Of a stretch of 64,000 nt of DNA, positions 1-11,620 are shown piece by piece; position 1 is the stretch's first letter, and each line of letters opens with the position of its first letter. Made by a program: the position numbers and the translations under genes. Source of the stretch: Hsuehochloa calcarea (taxonomy: Eukaryota > Streptophyta > Magnoliopsida > Poales > Poaceae); assembly GCA_036346395.1 (NCBI GenBank), contig CM070602.1, positions 15,385,098 to 15,449,097 of the forward strand. The letters run 5' to 3'. Below the pieces are notes generated by a model that worked only from the letters and a program-made list of their open reading frames with translations, did not search any database and was not told the DNA's origin.

Positions 1-223
1 TATATTTGTTTGGTGGTATATTGAAGATGTTCATGTAGGTATCTGACACCCTTATCATTCCCATAGACGGGTGCCCCACTTATCCATTCATCGGATTAAA
101 TCAACCTAACAAAGTAACAAATTCATGTTTTTTTCCCACATGTGATAGATCAACTAGGTTCGTGGTTGCAATTGAAATAATGCACTGTATTTGACATTGT
201 GGCTATCTCATCTTTTGAATCAG

Positions 224-3200
224 GCACATCCCACAGAAAATGACCCAAACGATCCTGCACAGTCAAATCGGTTCAGTGCAGTTATTGAGAAAATTGAGCG
301 CCTTTACATGGTAAGGAACACATGATATTATTACCAGAGAGGACATGCAATTTTTACTTTTTACACCATGTGTATGAAGTGTTTACTATGTGTCCATTCC
401 ATACTGTGCTAGGGCAAACATAGTAGTGATGAGGAAGATCTGGATGATGTGCCAGATGATGATCAGTATGACACAGAGGATTCCTTCATTGATGATGCTG
501 AATTGGTTAGTTTTCCAGGTTAATTAATTTAATCACATATAATGCACTGTGTGAAAAAAATACGTTTTCCCATTGCTTCAGGACATTCTAACCTGAATGG
601 TAGTAAGTCAGTTCTAGACTTCTAGTGCTTTGGTTCCACCTTGTCACCATTTTTACCATGCACTCTACAGGCAATGTGCTGTTATACAGACTATAAATAA
701 CAATCTTGACAACCACTCAACCTGCTGTTTTTAACCAAAATGATTGAAAATTACATGCCCATTTATATTCTTTCTTTCATCAATCATGATGTGATCTATT
801 TGTCTGCTAGTATGAATAATGAAGGTTCATTTCCTTCAGTTTGATATGGCATTTCCACTTAGGTGGCAGCAAGAACAATAATCTCTTTGTGTACTCATAG
901 GATGACCTATATGCCTGGAAAAATTTACCAAAAAAATATTCAGCAGTGCATCAAAATGGTTCTAAGTCTTGTTAGTATACACTGACCTCAGTTTCTATGC
1001 AGACCAAAGTGCCAACTTATATGTTTCTTGATGCATGTATCTAGCCTTTTAGAGAACAAGCTCAAGCATTTTGCTGTATAATTAGACATTTTGAGAATGG
1101 TAGGCTGATAGCCAGTGTTCTGATTGCTCTGTTATTTCTTGTATCCACAGGATGAGTATTTCGAAGTTGACAATTTGGCAACCAAGCACAATGGATATTT
1201 TGTGAACAAAGGGAAATTGGAACAAATGTAATTTTCCTATAAACTCTTTTGTTTGCAACTATGGAGTTGCACAATTTATGCTCCAATCTGCCCGACCAAT
1301 CCTTATAGAACATATTCTGTTGTGTCGTAATCATGGCTATTTCTTCAGAATGGTATTATGTTGGATGATGTACTAACAACATAGCAGCATCCTGAGCTTA
1401 CCCGCCTATATGATTTACATATATGCCTTTATAGGACACATCATGACATTACTTCAACCTTCTTTTGCAGTGAGCATGGTTCAGTACAAAATGTTGCACC
1501 AGAGAAACAGAGAAGAAAAGACACATCAAGTTCTTACATTGAAAATAACCAGGAGTTTGCGCTGGGTTCTCGTTCATACACAGGCAGCATGCCTGTAAAA
1601 GCCCCTAGAAGAAGTGCTATGCAAATAGGGAAGAGCTTAGCAGGTAATAACTTAGGTTCTTACAGTGAATATCACTATGAAGGCAACAGACCAGTGAAGA
1701 GTAAAAGTAATGGCCCTGGAAGAATCCAGAAAATGAATTCCAGTGACCCAGCAACTGGTGCTGAGTATGCAGCACATATGAAGATATCAAGTAAGGATGT
1801 GCCATTGCCTCCTCCAGAGATAAAGGACGTTGACAAGCATAAAACTGCAGCGCCCCAGGCTGTTGATTTTGCTCATAAGTCTGGAACCAATGAAACATAT
1901 GGCTACCCTTATACAGCATACTGGGACAAAGATGCTCCGGTGCAACTTGAACCCCAATTGGAAAGAACTTTTAATAGGACGAATCAAGAGTTATCAAAGA
2001 AAATGCGCCGCAGAGAGAAATATGATGTCAGTCAATTTTCTGGCTTGACCACTGCCAGTAACGCCTATTTGACACAAACAACGGTAAGAATCAAAGGAAC
2101 TGGTATTGTGAGTATGGTGCGATTCATAGTTATCTTTCCACCCAAAGCACAGGATACTAACAGTCCAGCACAAACAAAGTTCCCGATATAAAACAGGGAA
2201 CAGAACAAACAACCACTGCCACATCGCAGACATGAAAGAACTGCCACCAGGGATAAAAAAAACCTGGAACCAGGCACTTTCCTGGTCGCTGGCCGGAAAT
2301 GGTAACCGGCCGGTTACCGGAATTACCGGAAAAAATCCGGATGAAATTTGCTTAAAAACCAGCCGAAATTCGAAAACTGGAATTTGAATTTGCTAAACCG
2401 GGACAGTAACAATTATGTACTAATTTTTATCATATCCTGCACTGCCTTTTCAGCACTTGGCCACAAACAGGCGTATAGAAGGTGCAGGTACCAAGGCTAA
2501 GGGTACCAGACTTGAGCGAGCTATTCGCGACCTCCAAAATATTGTCAGTGAATGTGCGTACTTTATGGTCTACTTTTATGTTGGATTTCAATCTTTTTTT
2601 AAGAACTTTTGGAAGTAACTTTAGGTCTTTGCTACTTAAAAATCCTCCTCACAGACAGACCGCAGACTCTTGATGTTCATGATGTTGATCCAAATAGTCA
2701 AGCAGCAGTCAAAAGAAGATTGCCTCAAGAAGTAAAACAAAAACTTGCTAAGGTCGCAAGGTTATCGGTATGCGGTGGCACACGCTATTTTACCTCAGAA
2801 TGACTCAATGAAGTGCCTCTGATTACTCACATCTCACATGGTTCCTAACATGCATATATCATTACTGAGATTAGACTACTACTGCATTGATGCTTAAGTG
2901 ACTTTCGAACTGCAACCTTGTGTCATCTCATCACTGGAATATTCGTAATTTCATACTGAAAAATCTTACATTATAAAACAACCATTGAATACCCACTTCC
3001 CTTTTCCAGTAAAGCATATATATAGCTATTTTCTTATTCTTCCGAAATTAGAGTGATCATTTCTTATCTGTGCTGTTACATTTTCATACATTATTTTTTA
3101 TCACAATCCACATGGATTTCCTTTGGTATGCATCTTCAATAAACTCATTAGCCTCCATATAACAATAGTTAATATAACAATAGTTACGATATGAAATGTT

Positions 3201-6200
3201 ATAGTGTTTTACTTTAGGTTGGATATGATTCATATTACTTGTTTCAGTACTATTTTATGATTTTCATTTGGAATGGTAATTAAATAATGTTTCCAAGGCT
3301 AATAACGTGTGTTTCACTGTTTCTGGTTGATTTGATAGTTGTTGTATTTCAAATTTGATAGAATGAACGATGATGCATCATGTCATGAAGTCACTGCATA
3401 TTATTATTGGACATATTACAGAGATGCATACAGGCATACTTTAAATTCCTATGCTTCTGGCCTGCTGCTATTGATTATGTGAATATAGAAGCCTGAAGAA
3501 GTACAACATTTGCTTTTTTGTGTTTTCAGTACAAATGATGTGTTATACTGGCAACTTAAACTTCTTTGGCAACTCATAAACATCGGAATCTTGACAAATG
3601 CAGGCAAATCAGGAGAAAGTCCCAGCAGATGAATTGATGAATCGCCTCATGGGCATAGTTGGGCACCTTGTGCAGCGTAGGACACTGAAGGTGAGTAGAG
3701 GCAGTGATTAAACCATAGTTATCAGAAACGCGGTTCGTCCGAGTCACGGTGCAGCCGTATAGGATTCGGGTTCGTAGTTCGCCACCTTTTCTTCCTATTT
3801 GCACTGCGAACACGAACCATGTACCCTAAACCGGTTCGGGTTCGATGAATCCGGTTCGCGATTCGCGGGGTTTTATAGCGAATCCGGTAACCATGGATTA
3901 AACATGTGCAGTGTGCAATGGACTTTGTACTCTTTTAGTTTTCTGCATGTATGTTCATGCATGCCGTTATGGTTTTGTTCTTGCAATTATTTGTGGATTG
4001 TTCACTGTCTTGATCTTGAGATTGTCTTCATTTCTTGAATCTTGACAACAATTATAGGAAGTTGTGATCAGTAAATCTTCTATTGAAAAAGGTCGATTAC
4101 CTTTATAGATTCACTCACCGCTTTAAACGGGTTCTAGTATAATTATTATTAGGATAGAACCATTTATTTAGTTCCAATCCTTCATTCATCTACTTTTTAG
4201 GCACTGGGCATGCTGCAGGCATGAACATGTATTTTTTATGGTTTGTTGAATGAATCTGAGGACTGTGTGGATGGCTATCGGCATGGTGAGATTTTTTTTT
4301 CTTCTAAGAATGCTTTTGGGCATTGTTTTGTGATCATGCATTTTCCTATGATAAAGTTTGCATTTGACAGTTCGAGTCACGAGGATGAACTAGAAATAAC
4401 TAGCAGAGAATCAAATACCCAGAACTGGATTTGATGATAACTTATAATCACGCTACTGCTAATGGATTAGAACTGCTTTTATGTCAAATGAATAAGCAGA
4501 TGTCCTTGGTAAATAAACTATATATCATACATATCATATTGTCGTCAGTAGGAAGATTTTATACATCCAAGACCTCTTAACTATTTAACAATTAGAGACT
4601 AGAGTTCTAACAAATGATTCAAGAGTTAAAAGAGAAAAATGTGCCAGTAAATTGAACATCCAAGTTGGATGATGCGAGGACCTGCTGTTCCTCATTGACC
4701 ACCTGGACCTTTGAGTGGAACACTTCAGTGAACTCTCACCTTAGAAATGTGTCAGACTGTCAGGCATAAAGAAATGGAAGTGATTCTAATATGAGATCTT
4801 GACCAGTGACCACTGTGTGCTCCAGCTGGTTTTCGGCCAAACCAGTCGCATATGGTTTTAAAAAAGGAGCCGGTTTTAGGCCCAAACCAACCTGGTTATG
4901 AGATCTGAAACCCTGCTGCTCCATGCAGTTGGTTCAATTGAGACAAACGTGGGAATTTGGGTTTCCTATTGTTGTGTAATGATGGTAAAATACCTTGTGC
5001 ACTCTACTTTATAGTATAGATAGTTAGATTATGTGAAATTTGATGGTAATCAGATAAAGTCATACAGTAGTCTTGGATTCCTTAAATAGTTCATTTTGCA
5101 CCTACTACTGCCAAAGAGCAAAGCAAGCAACAGTAGAAAACAGAAAAGAGTGACTGTTAAAATTTTGACTATGCATGTGAAGTTTACATATGCGTTATTG
5201 CTTATCATCTATATTCTGTGGCCTGTATATTTTTCATATCATCTTGTTCTGCATTGCTTTGAATTGTATATTGTACTGTATCATACTGATCCTATAGAAT
5301 GAACATTAATTAAAACTAGATCCGATGGGGCATTGACAAGATTTGTCGTCTTGTGCTGGCATTGACTTCCAAGGCCCTTTAATAAGGTGTGGTAGAATGA
5401 ACATATGTTGCATACTGACCCCGTAGAATGAACATAAATTCAAACTAGATCCCATGGGGCATTGACAAAATTCTTCCTCTTGTGCTCCCCCTCAGGCTTT
5501 CACTAAATTTTGGTATTTTGATACAGAGAAACATGAAAGAAATGGTTGAATCAGGTCTATATGCTAAGCAAGAGAAGGCTGACAAGTTCCGACAAGTGAA
5601 AATGGAGATCTATGAAATTATCAAAGCACGTTTAGCCACCAAGCCCAAGGTAAAACTGACATTCTGATTAGGATGTGTAGGGTTCGCGTCATTTGCATAT
5701 ACATTGCATTTTATTTTAGCCTTCTGATCAACAACATTGATTTAGGAGCTTTTATACCCATTTGTTTTCAGGTTACTGAACAAAAGGATGATTCAGCAGA
5801 CGATTTTCAGGGGGGTGTCGATATTGATGAGAAAAGGGCCTTGAAAGGAAAATCTGTTATGGATGCTGCATTGGAGGACAGGATCTGTGATCTATATGAT
5901 CTGTATGTTGAGGTATAGGCATGTAATCGTATGTCCTTTAATTATAACTGCTAAGCTAGTGGCCATTTGTGCTCGTTATGCGGAGATGCTGAAAGAAAGG
6001 ATTTAGCAACAGGAAAACCTTTTCTATTTTATTTTAGTTTTTGTCTGGTCTTATGTGTGCATGTTGGTGAAGAGATATTTAATTTTTGCCCTCCCAATCA
6101 AAAGCCTAGCAGAGTTGCTTTAGAACAATAGTCACTTCGACAAGGCCCTCCTTACCTTTAGCCTTATTTTACTCATTATATATTTAGTATCACTTCAAAG

Positions 6201-7714
6201 CCCCAATTTCCAAATAAATTATGATTCTGCTTAATTGGCATGAGTATTGCATGCTTTTCAGGGCATGGATGAAGATAAGGGCCCTCGGAGTCGTAAGTTA
6301 TATGTAGAGGTACTGATCTGACACTTTGCATGTTTATTTTTCATTCCTCCCTTATTTTTAGTTTGCAGTTACTTTTGGATTTCAATTTTTAAGAAGTCTA
6401 ATCATAATCCCTTCTTTAAATATCTGTTTGAAAAAATCCACTACATTATTCTATGTAAACCTTTTTCTATTTCACTCGATTCAAGATAGTAGTAGTCCTT
6501 AAAGTCGAAACTTTGGTCAGAAACTCCTTCCAGTCCTGATATAGTACTTACAATTTCACACTTAGAAAGAACTTGGTCATTAACTTCTGTGTGTTTCCTT
6601 ATTATTACTCCTTTTTGGTAATTGAAATTCCAACTTGTTTATCTGTAGTGTTGGGGTTAGAACTTGCATCGGCCTGTTGTGTCATGGACAACACCATTGA
6701 CTGTGACATTGTCTCTAAGCAAACCAATACATCATTCCCTTCTGCATGCTCCCTTAGTTTGTATGTAGATGAGGAAATTCTTAATGCAGCCTATGTTGAT
6801 GAAGCACTAGTAATCCAAAGTTGTCAAACAATGCCATTAAGCTCCTTACAGTTTTTTAGCTAGAGATTAAGAGATTATCGACATAGATGTATACTATGTT
6901 AATTGTTGTTTCATGGACCATGATCATAAGTTTATGAGCAACATATGCATTTGAGGTACAGCACGTCATATGCACTTATACTTGTCCGTGATGTGCTTAC
7001 AGTATCTTTGTGCACCAGCTTGCCGACTTATGGCCACAAGGTTACATGGATAAAGTTGGAATTCGAGATGCCATTTCTAGATCAAAGGAGCGGAGAAATT
7101 TATTGTATAGGCAACGCAAGGTGAATATCATTTTAGCTTAACACGTCTAGTTTTTACCCTTCCTCAAAACGGGGATTATCCTGCATAATATGAAGTTATG
7201 TACAGCACCTGATTGTAACGAATGTCGAATGGTTTCACTCACTAGATGTTCCGTGTTAAATCAAAATCAGGTCCGCAATGAGGAGAGGATGAAGAGAAGG
7301 CTGGCTGCTGCAACCAAGTTGCGAGATGGCAACCCTGTGGGAGCACAATATGCACGGGCACAGCAAGTTATACAGCCGCCCATGAAAGACACGCAGGCAT
7401 CCATGACAAGCACGCATACCGCAAACCCTGTCGTTAACTATGGACAGAACCAGGCCTCCAGAAATGCTCACAAAGTTGGTGAAACAAGGGTCGCCGGTGC
7501 AGTATCAGACAGCAACCGGAGTTCTTCTACCGATATGAAGAAGCGAAAACCAGAATCTGACGCTGTGGATCCGCAAGCTAACCCTCCGAAGGTGGCTCCC
7601 CAGCAGCATGGTAGTGAAAAGCAGAAGCCTGCAAAGCATACCGACGAGGCAAATGTCAATAGCTGTCCCCAGACGGTGCTTGCCATTCCAAGCTTCGACC
7701 ATCGACCCAGCTGA
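224..7714 (+). CDS. UBN: Ubinuclein-like HIRA-complex histone chaperone subunit (5' end outside window)
   Basis: Twelve GT-AG exons join in one frame: 224-310, 413-505, 1151-1227, 1471-2083, 2454-2553, 2655-2767, 3604-3690, 5527-5649, 5772-5912, 6262-6309, 7019-7120 and 7271-7714 (TGA). They encode 675 residues; the N-terminus lies left of position 1. Visible residues 13-85 are the Hpc2-related domain, with the acidic core DDVPDDDQYDTEDSFIDDAE followed by a YFVNKGKLE-like segment. Residues about 290-440 match the conserved middle domain (LERAIRDLQNIV, RRLPQEVKQKLAKVARLS, EKADKFRQVK). The C-terminus is basic and Gln/Pro-rich. Ubinucleins bind HIRA and H3.3-H4 and promote replication-independent nucleosome assembly in the nucleus; this role is known for the family and inferred here. 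Introns 4 and 7 carry repeat insertions. The splice at 2553/2655 gives SEYRP, where I would expect SECRP in relatives; this junction is the least certain. Family confidence is high. Confidence 0.9.
2301..2318. repeat. 18-bp perfect palindrome in ubinuclein intron 4
   Basis: GGTAACCGG is followed directly by its reverse complement CCGGTTACC. It sits in a CCGG/TTACCGG-rich patch (about 2,280-2,345) that is unlike the AT-rich intron around it. It is probably the core of a small inserted repeat, but no clear element ends were found. Confidence 0.6.
3713..3896. mobile_element. 184-bp MITE-like insertion in ubinuclein intron 7
   Basis: The left end reads CCATAGTTATCAGA and the reverse complement of the right end reads CCATGGTTACCGGA (11 of 14 identical). 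Both sides are flanked by ATTAAA (3707-3712 and 3897-3902), which looks like a target-site duplication. The interior is rich in CGGTTCG/CGAACC motifs on both strands and has no coding potential. A 6-bp duplication is not diagnostic of one superfamily. Confidence 0.6.
5282..5486. repeat. Dispersed 76-bp direct duplication in ubinuclein intron 7
   Basis: Positions 5282-5357 and 5411-5486 are copies of one sequence (TAGAATGAACAT..GGGGCATTGACAA..CTTGTGCT) with scattered mismatches and an offset of 129 bp. The second copy ends about 40 bp before the acceptor of the exon at 5527. It looks like a local intronic duplication. Confidence 0.75.
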
Positions 7715-8099
7715 CTAACCACTGTGGTGTACGCTGGAAAAACAAATAAATCCTCGCCAAGGGTCGTTTGTAACAAAGTAGATAGATAGATGTTCAATTA
7801 TTCGTTGTGCTCGCTGCCAATTGACTTCTGAGCAACCATTAACTCTTGACTAATCTTGATTGAGAAGGGTATTTACAGCCCATTTGTAATTTTGCTTTTA
7901 GCCAGTTTGTCACAGCTGCTACCCTATTTGGTTCGCCCTGCTAGATTATAGGGTAGCATGTACATCCATCCTGTTGTTAATAATGCCCTGCTTACCCATT
8001 TGGAACCCATCTGGAACGACAGAATTTAACTCTTTCATGGAATTCATATGGAATTCTTGCCTAGAGCCATATACGGCTGCCATGTGGGGCCCATGATGA
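7715..8099 (+). other. Ubinuclein 3' UTR and short intergenic spacer
   Basis: This stretch follows the TGA. An AATAAA-like signal occurs at about 7745. No ORF of interest is present. The spacer ends at the 8-bp target duplication of the hAT element. Confidence 0.6.
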
Positions 8100-8896
8100 G
8101 CCAAAGGTAGTGATGGCCAGATGGGTTGGGCAGGCCCGAAACACTACACTGGCTGTCTAGTCCGGGCATGGCACGATCAGCACTATTTGTGGTAGCGTCT
8201 GTGTCGTGTCTAGGTCCGCACTCTGGCCCGTTGGGCCAAGCATGGCCTTTGTTCGGCATGGTGCGGCGGCCTAGCAACGCAGGCAGTGGGGTGCGATCGG
8301 TGTAGAGGAGGCGGCGGCGGTCGGTGCGGTGGGGCAAGGCTGGCGTTAGGAAGAGGAGGAGGCTGGGCGGCGGGTGTGACGGTGGCAGGGTGATGCTAGC
8401 ATGAAGCCGCGGGATGAGTGTGGAGGCGGCGAGGTCAACACAGGCGGCAGGGGCGGAGATCGGGCCGACACGACACGGCAATAATCTTGTTGTTGGGGCC
8501 CATTTGGCTAGGTAGGCTATGACTGGTATGACATAAAACTTCCCGATTAGCCCGTTTAACGTTCGGATTTTTGATTTGCCGTTGGGGTTTTAAAAGTTGC
8601 AAAAACAATTCAAAAATCTTGATTTTTTTCTATAAATAGCCACCATACCCATTCTCATTCAGCACATATCAATTCTTCAATCTCTTTTATGAATTTTGTT
8701 GTGTAAATTTAGATTCTTTGTGAGATAATTTGGCAAAATTCAAAAATTTATGCCAAATTTAGGAAAATTTAAATTTCTGCAGCAAGTCAGTAAAAGAGGT
8801 ACAATACTATTTTTTTTTGCATATTTTATTGTTATTATTTTGTTATGCTAAGATGAAAGAAATAATAGTGTAAGTTTCTATTTTGTAGTTTTTGTT

Positions 8897-10957
8897 ATGG
8901 AAAATTACGTTAGCTTTGCTCTTAGTGATTACGGACTTTCACCGGAGGATATTGTATCCTTCGATAATGTCGTTGTGTCAAATCAATCGGAGTACCGTCA
9001 TCAGGCTCTACGACAACATCTTCGTCGGCAACTACCGGAACAAAGAGGTCCAGGACGAGTACATCAGGAGTCTTGAGAGAATTTCGACAGGACAACCAAG
9101 GAAGAAGCACAAGGAGTTCAGATACCATATGTTGTTTGTAAAATTTATCGTCATGAATTGTCTACAAAGTCTTCAGGTAGAACAAAACACTTACTTAGAC
9201 ATGCTGCAAGATGTAAGGTTAAGCAAGGATTGACGATGAGGTAGACGCGATTGCAGTACAACCCCGATGGTACATTACGTAGTTGGGACTATAATCCTGA
9301 GGTAGCCCGTCAATCTCTTTGTCATTTAATTGCTTCTGAGGATTTGCCTTCAGGCTTTGGAGAGTCTATAGCTTTCGAAACTTACATAAGGACTACGTAT
9401 AATCCTAGATTTTCTACCATTTCTAGACAGACAACAACTAGAGATCTAGTTAAATACTATAGTGAATGTCGTGATAAATTAAAGTGCCTATTTAGTGCGT
9501 GCACATTTTCGATGGCTCTGACCTTGGACATATGGAGCGGTCGGACTAGAGAGGATTACCTTAGTGTAGTTGCTCATTATGTTAATGACAACTGGGAAAT
9601 AGAGAAAAAAATATAGGTTTTAAATTAATTGATGTAGCTCAAACGAGTGAGAACATTGCAGACTGTATTATCAAAGTCGTGGAAAAATTTGGTCTTACAA
9701 ACAAAATATTCTCAATTACTTTAGACAATGCGGCTTCAAACTTTAGGGTAATGGATATTCTTACTCCAATGTTGAGTACATATGCTGATTCCTTCTTTTT
9801 TACATCAACGATGTGCTTGTCATATTATTATTCTTATAGTAAAATACGGTTTGGAGAGGTTGACTTCATATATTAAAACTTTCCGTGATGTGGTATCTTT
9901 CTTGAATAATTGTAACGTAAGAATAGCAATATATAAGAGTTTTTGCAAGGAAATGGGTGTACATCCAAGAAAATTTGGTTTGGACATGCCGGTAAGATGA
10001 AACTCTACTTACTTGATGCTTAAGAGTATTTTTTCTGTTTTTATTCAAACGGACTATCAAAACCCTGACGGTAGTGTACTATTGACTGAGCAGTATTTGT
10101 TTGTTGCTGAGAAGATACTACAATTTTTGAATTTTTTTTATGAAGCCATTGTTGCTTTGTTCGCTGTGTATTATCCAACATCTCTTATAATTATGCATAC
10201 AATTCTACAAATTGCTACTCAGTTGAAGATGTATGAAAATGGCATAGTTTTACGAGAGGCTATTATTGCTAGGAAAACAAAATAGCTAAAATATTAGAGA
10301 GAAATCCCTTTCCTATAAGCATTTGTATTTATTTTAGATCCTAGAGCTAAAATTCAAGGATTTGCTAATGTTTTTTATATTCTTAGTGATGCTACAGGTC
10401 TAGATTATTCTAACTATTTTGCAAATGTTTATTCTAGATTTATTGATGTTTTTCAAATGTAAGAAAATAAGTTTAAGAGAGTTTGCTTGCAACGACCTCC
10501 AGTAGCACCCACACCAAGTAAAAAGACAAATTTGTGGGGCAAGATCTAGAGTGAAGGTTCTTCCTCCAGGTCAAGGGGTTCTACTGCAACACCTTCTCAA
10601 CCAAGACCAAGTTTTCACCCAAGAAGTGGAGAACTATCTGGCTATCTGGACAACGATACGGTGGATTTTAACTCAGAAGGCTTCGAAATTTTGCAATGAT
10701 GGTATACCCATAAGATAACATCCATACTTACACGTGATGTGTTAACTATTCCTGTTTCAACAGTTTCCTCCGAGTCCGCTTTCAGTCTTTCTGGAAGAAT
10801 ATTGAAGTAGAGAAGAACACGTCTCACGACTAAGATAATGGAGATACTTCTAACTGTGAAGGACTGGGAACAAACTGATGCATTAACACAACACTCTGTA
10901 GAAAGTCCAAAGTTGTCGGAGCTGTTCGAAAATCTGTACCTAGACGATGACACTTAA
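8897..10957 (+). pseudogene. hAT transposase pseudogene (RICESLEEPER-like)
   Basis: The sequence is recognisable as a hAT transposase spread over all three frames. From an ATG at 8897 it reads a BED-finger-like segment at about 9,130-9,230 (SSGRTKHLLRHAARC; the second zinc cysteine appears as Tyr). Next comes the RNase-H-like core with LTLDIWSGRTREDYLSVVAH (about 9,510-9,580) and ITLDNAASNF (about 9,715-9,745). The C-terminal hAT dimerisation region has SSESAFSLSGRILK followed by a stop (about 10,760-10,810) and continues to about 10,957. Several stops and frameshifts, including one after about 9,614, show it cannot make an active enzyme. The length fits a once complete protein of about 680 residues. 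Confidence 0.88.
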
Positions 10958-11049
10958 AACATAGATGTTTGTAGAGCTATAGGTTGTACTCGTTTTCCTT
11001 TGCCAATGTTTTTTCATATTCGGTTTTTACTTGACAAATATTTTAATGA

Positions 11050-11303
11050 GGCAGCTATTTACACATTAACAAAAATATTTATTATGTTTTTCTTGATTTT
11101 TATAATTATATATATATATTTATAAATTCTACATATTTTTCTAAATATTTAGGTTTATTTATTAGACTAAACGAGGTAGCTATTTAAACATTAACAAAAA
11201 TCTTTATTATGTTTTTCTTGATTTTTATAATTATATATATATATATATATTTATAAATTCTACATATTTTTCTAAATATTTTGGTTTATTTATTTATTAG
11301 ACT
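11050..11303. repeat. 125-bp tandem duplication in the hAT 3' region
   Basis: Two copies with a period of about 125 bp (11,050-11,174 and 11,175-11,303) each contain GCTATTTA.ACATTAACAAAA, a (TA)n run and TATAAATTCTACATATTTTT. The copies differ in the length of the TA run and by scattered substitutions. It lies in the non-coding 3' part of the hAT element. Confidence 0.8.
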
Positions 11304-11620
11304 AAAATAGACTACGCAGGCCCAGCACGATTTGAGATGCCAACATAGCGTGCCTGAATCAACACCCGGCTCACGGGCCGGCACAGCTCGCCCATTCAGC
11401 TACCGTGCCTAATCGGCCCGGCCGTGCATGCGGAGCGACCCATCTGGCCATGACTAGCCAGAAGTCAACCGTCGCTCCCTCCTCGACTCCGACTGCCTTC
11501 TCCCGAGCACCGGTCATAACGAATTATTCCGAGTCTGCGACGCCTCGCCTCCCTCGCGGCGAGCTTCCCTGCCCTGCCCCGCCCTTGCCGAAGGCCCGAA
11601 GCCGATCAGAAGCGACGGCC

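Larger units (their letters stand above)
8108..11456 (+). mobile_element. Degenerate hAT DNA transposon between the two genes
   Basis: The left terminus reads TAGTGATGGCCAGATGGGT and the right terminus, reverse complemented, reads TAGTCATGGCCAGATGGGT: 18 of 19 identical. The flanking 8-mers GCCAAAGG (8100-8107) and GCCAGAAG (11457-11464) match at 6 of 8 positions, consistent with an old hAT-type 8-bp target duplication. Both subterminal zones are GC-rich with GGGC/GCCC motifs, and the interior holds a hAT transposase relic on the + strand. The element's right edge lies only 164 bp from the ATG of the downstream gene. Confidence 0.9.

Noticed and set aside
4800..4900. Inverted-looking CCGGTTTTAGG / AAACCAACCTGGTT stretch in ubinuclein intron 7
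   Set aside because: Imperfect and without clear ends or flanking duplication, so too weak to call an element.
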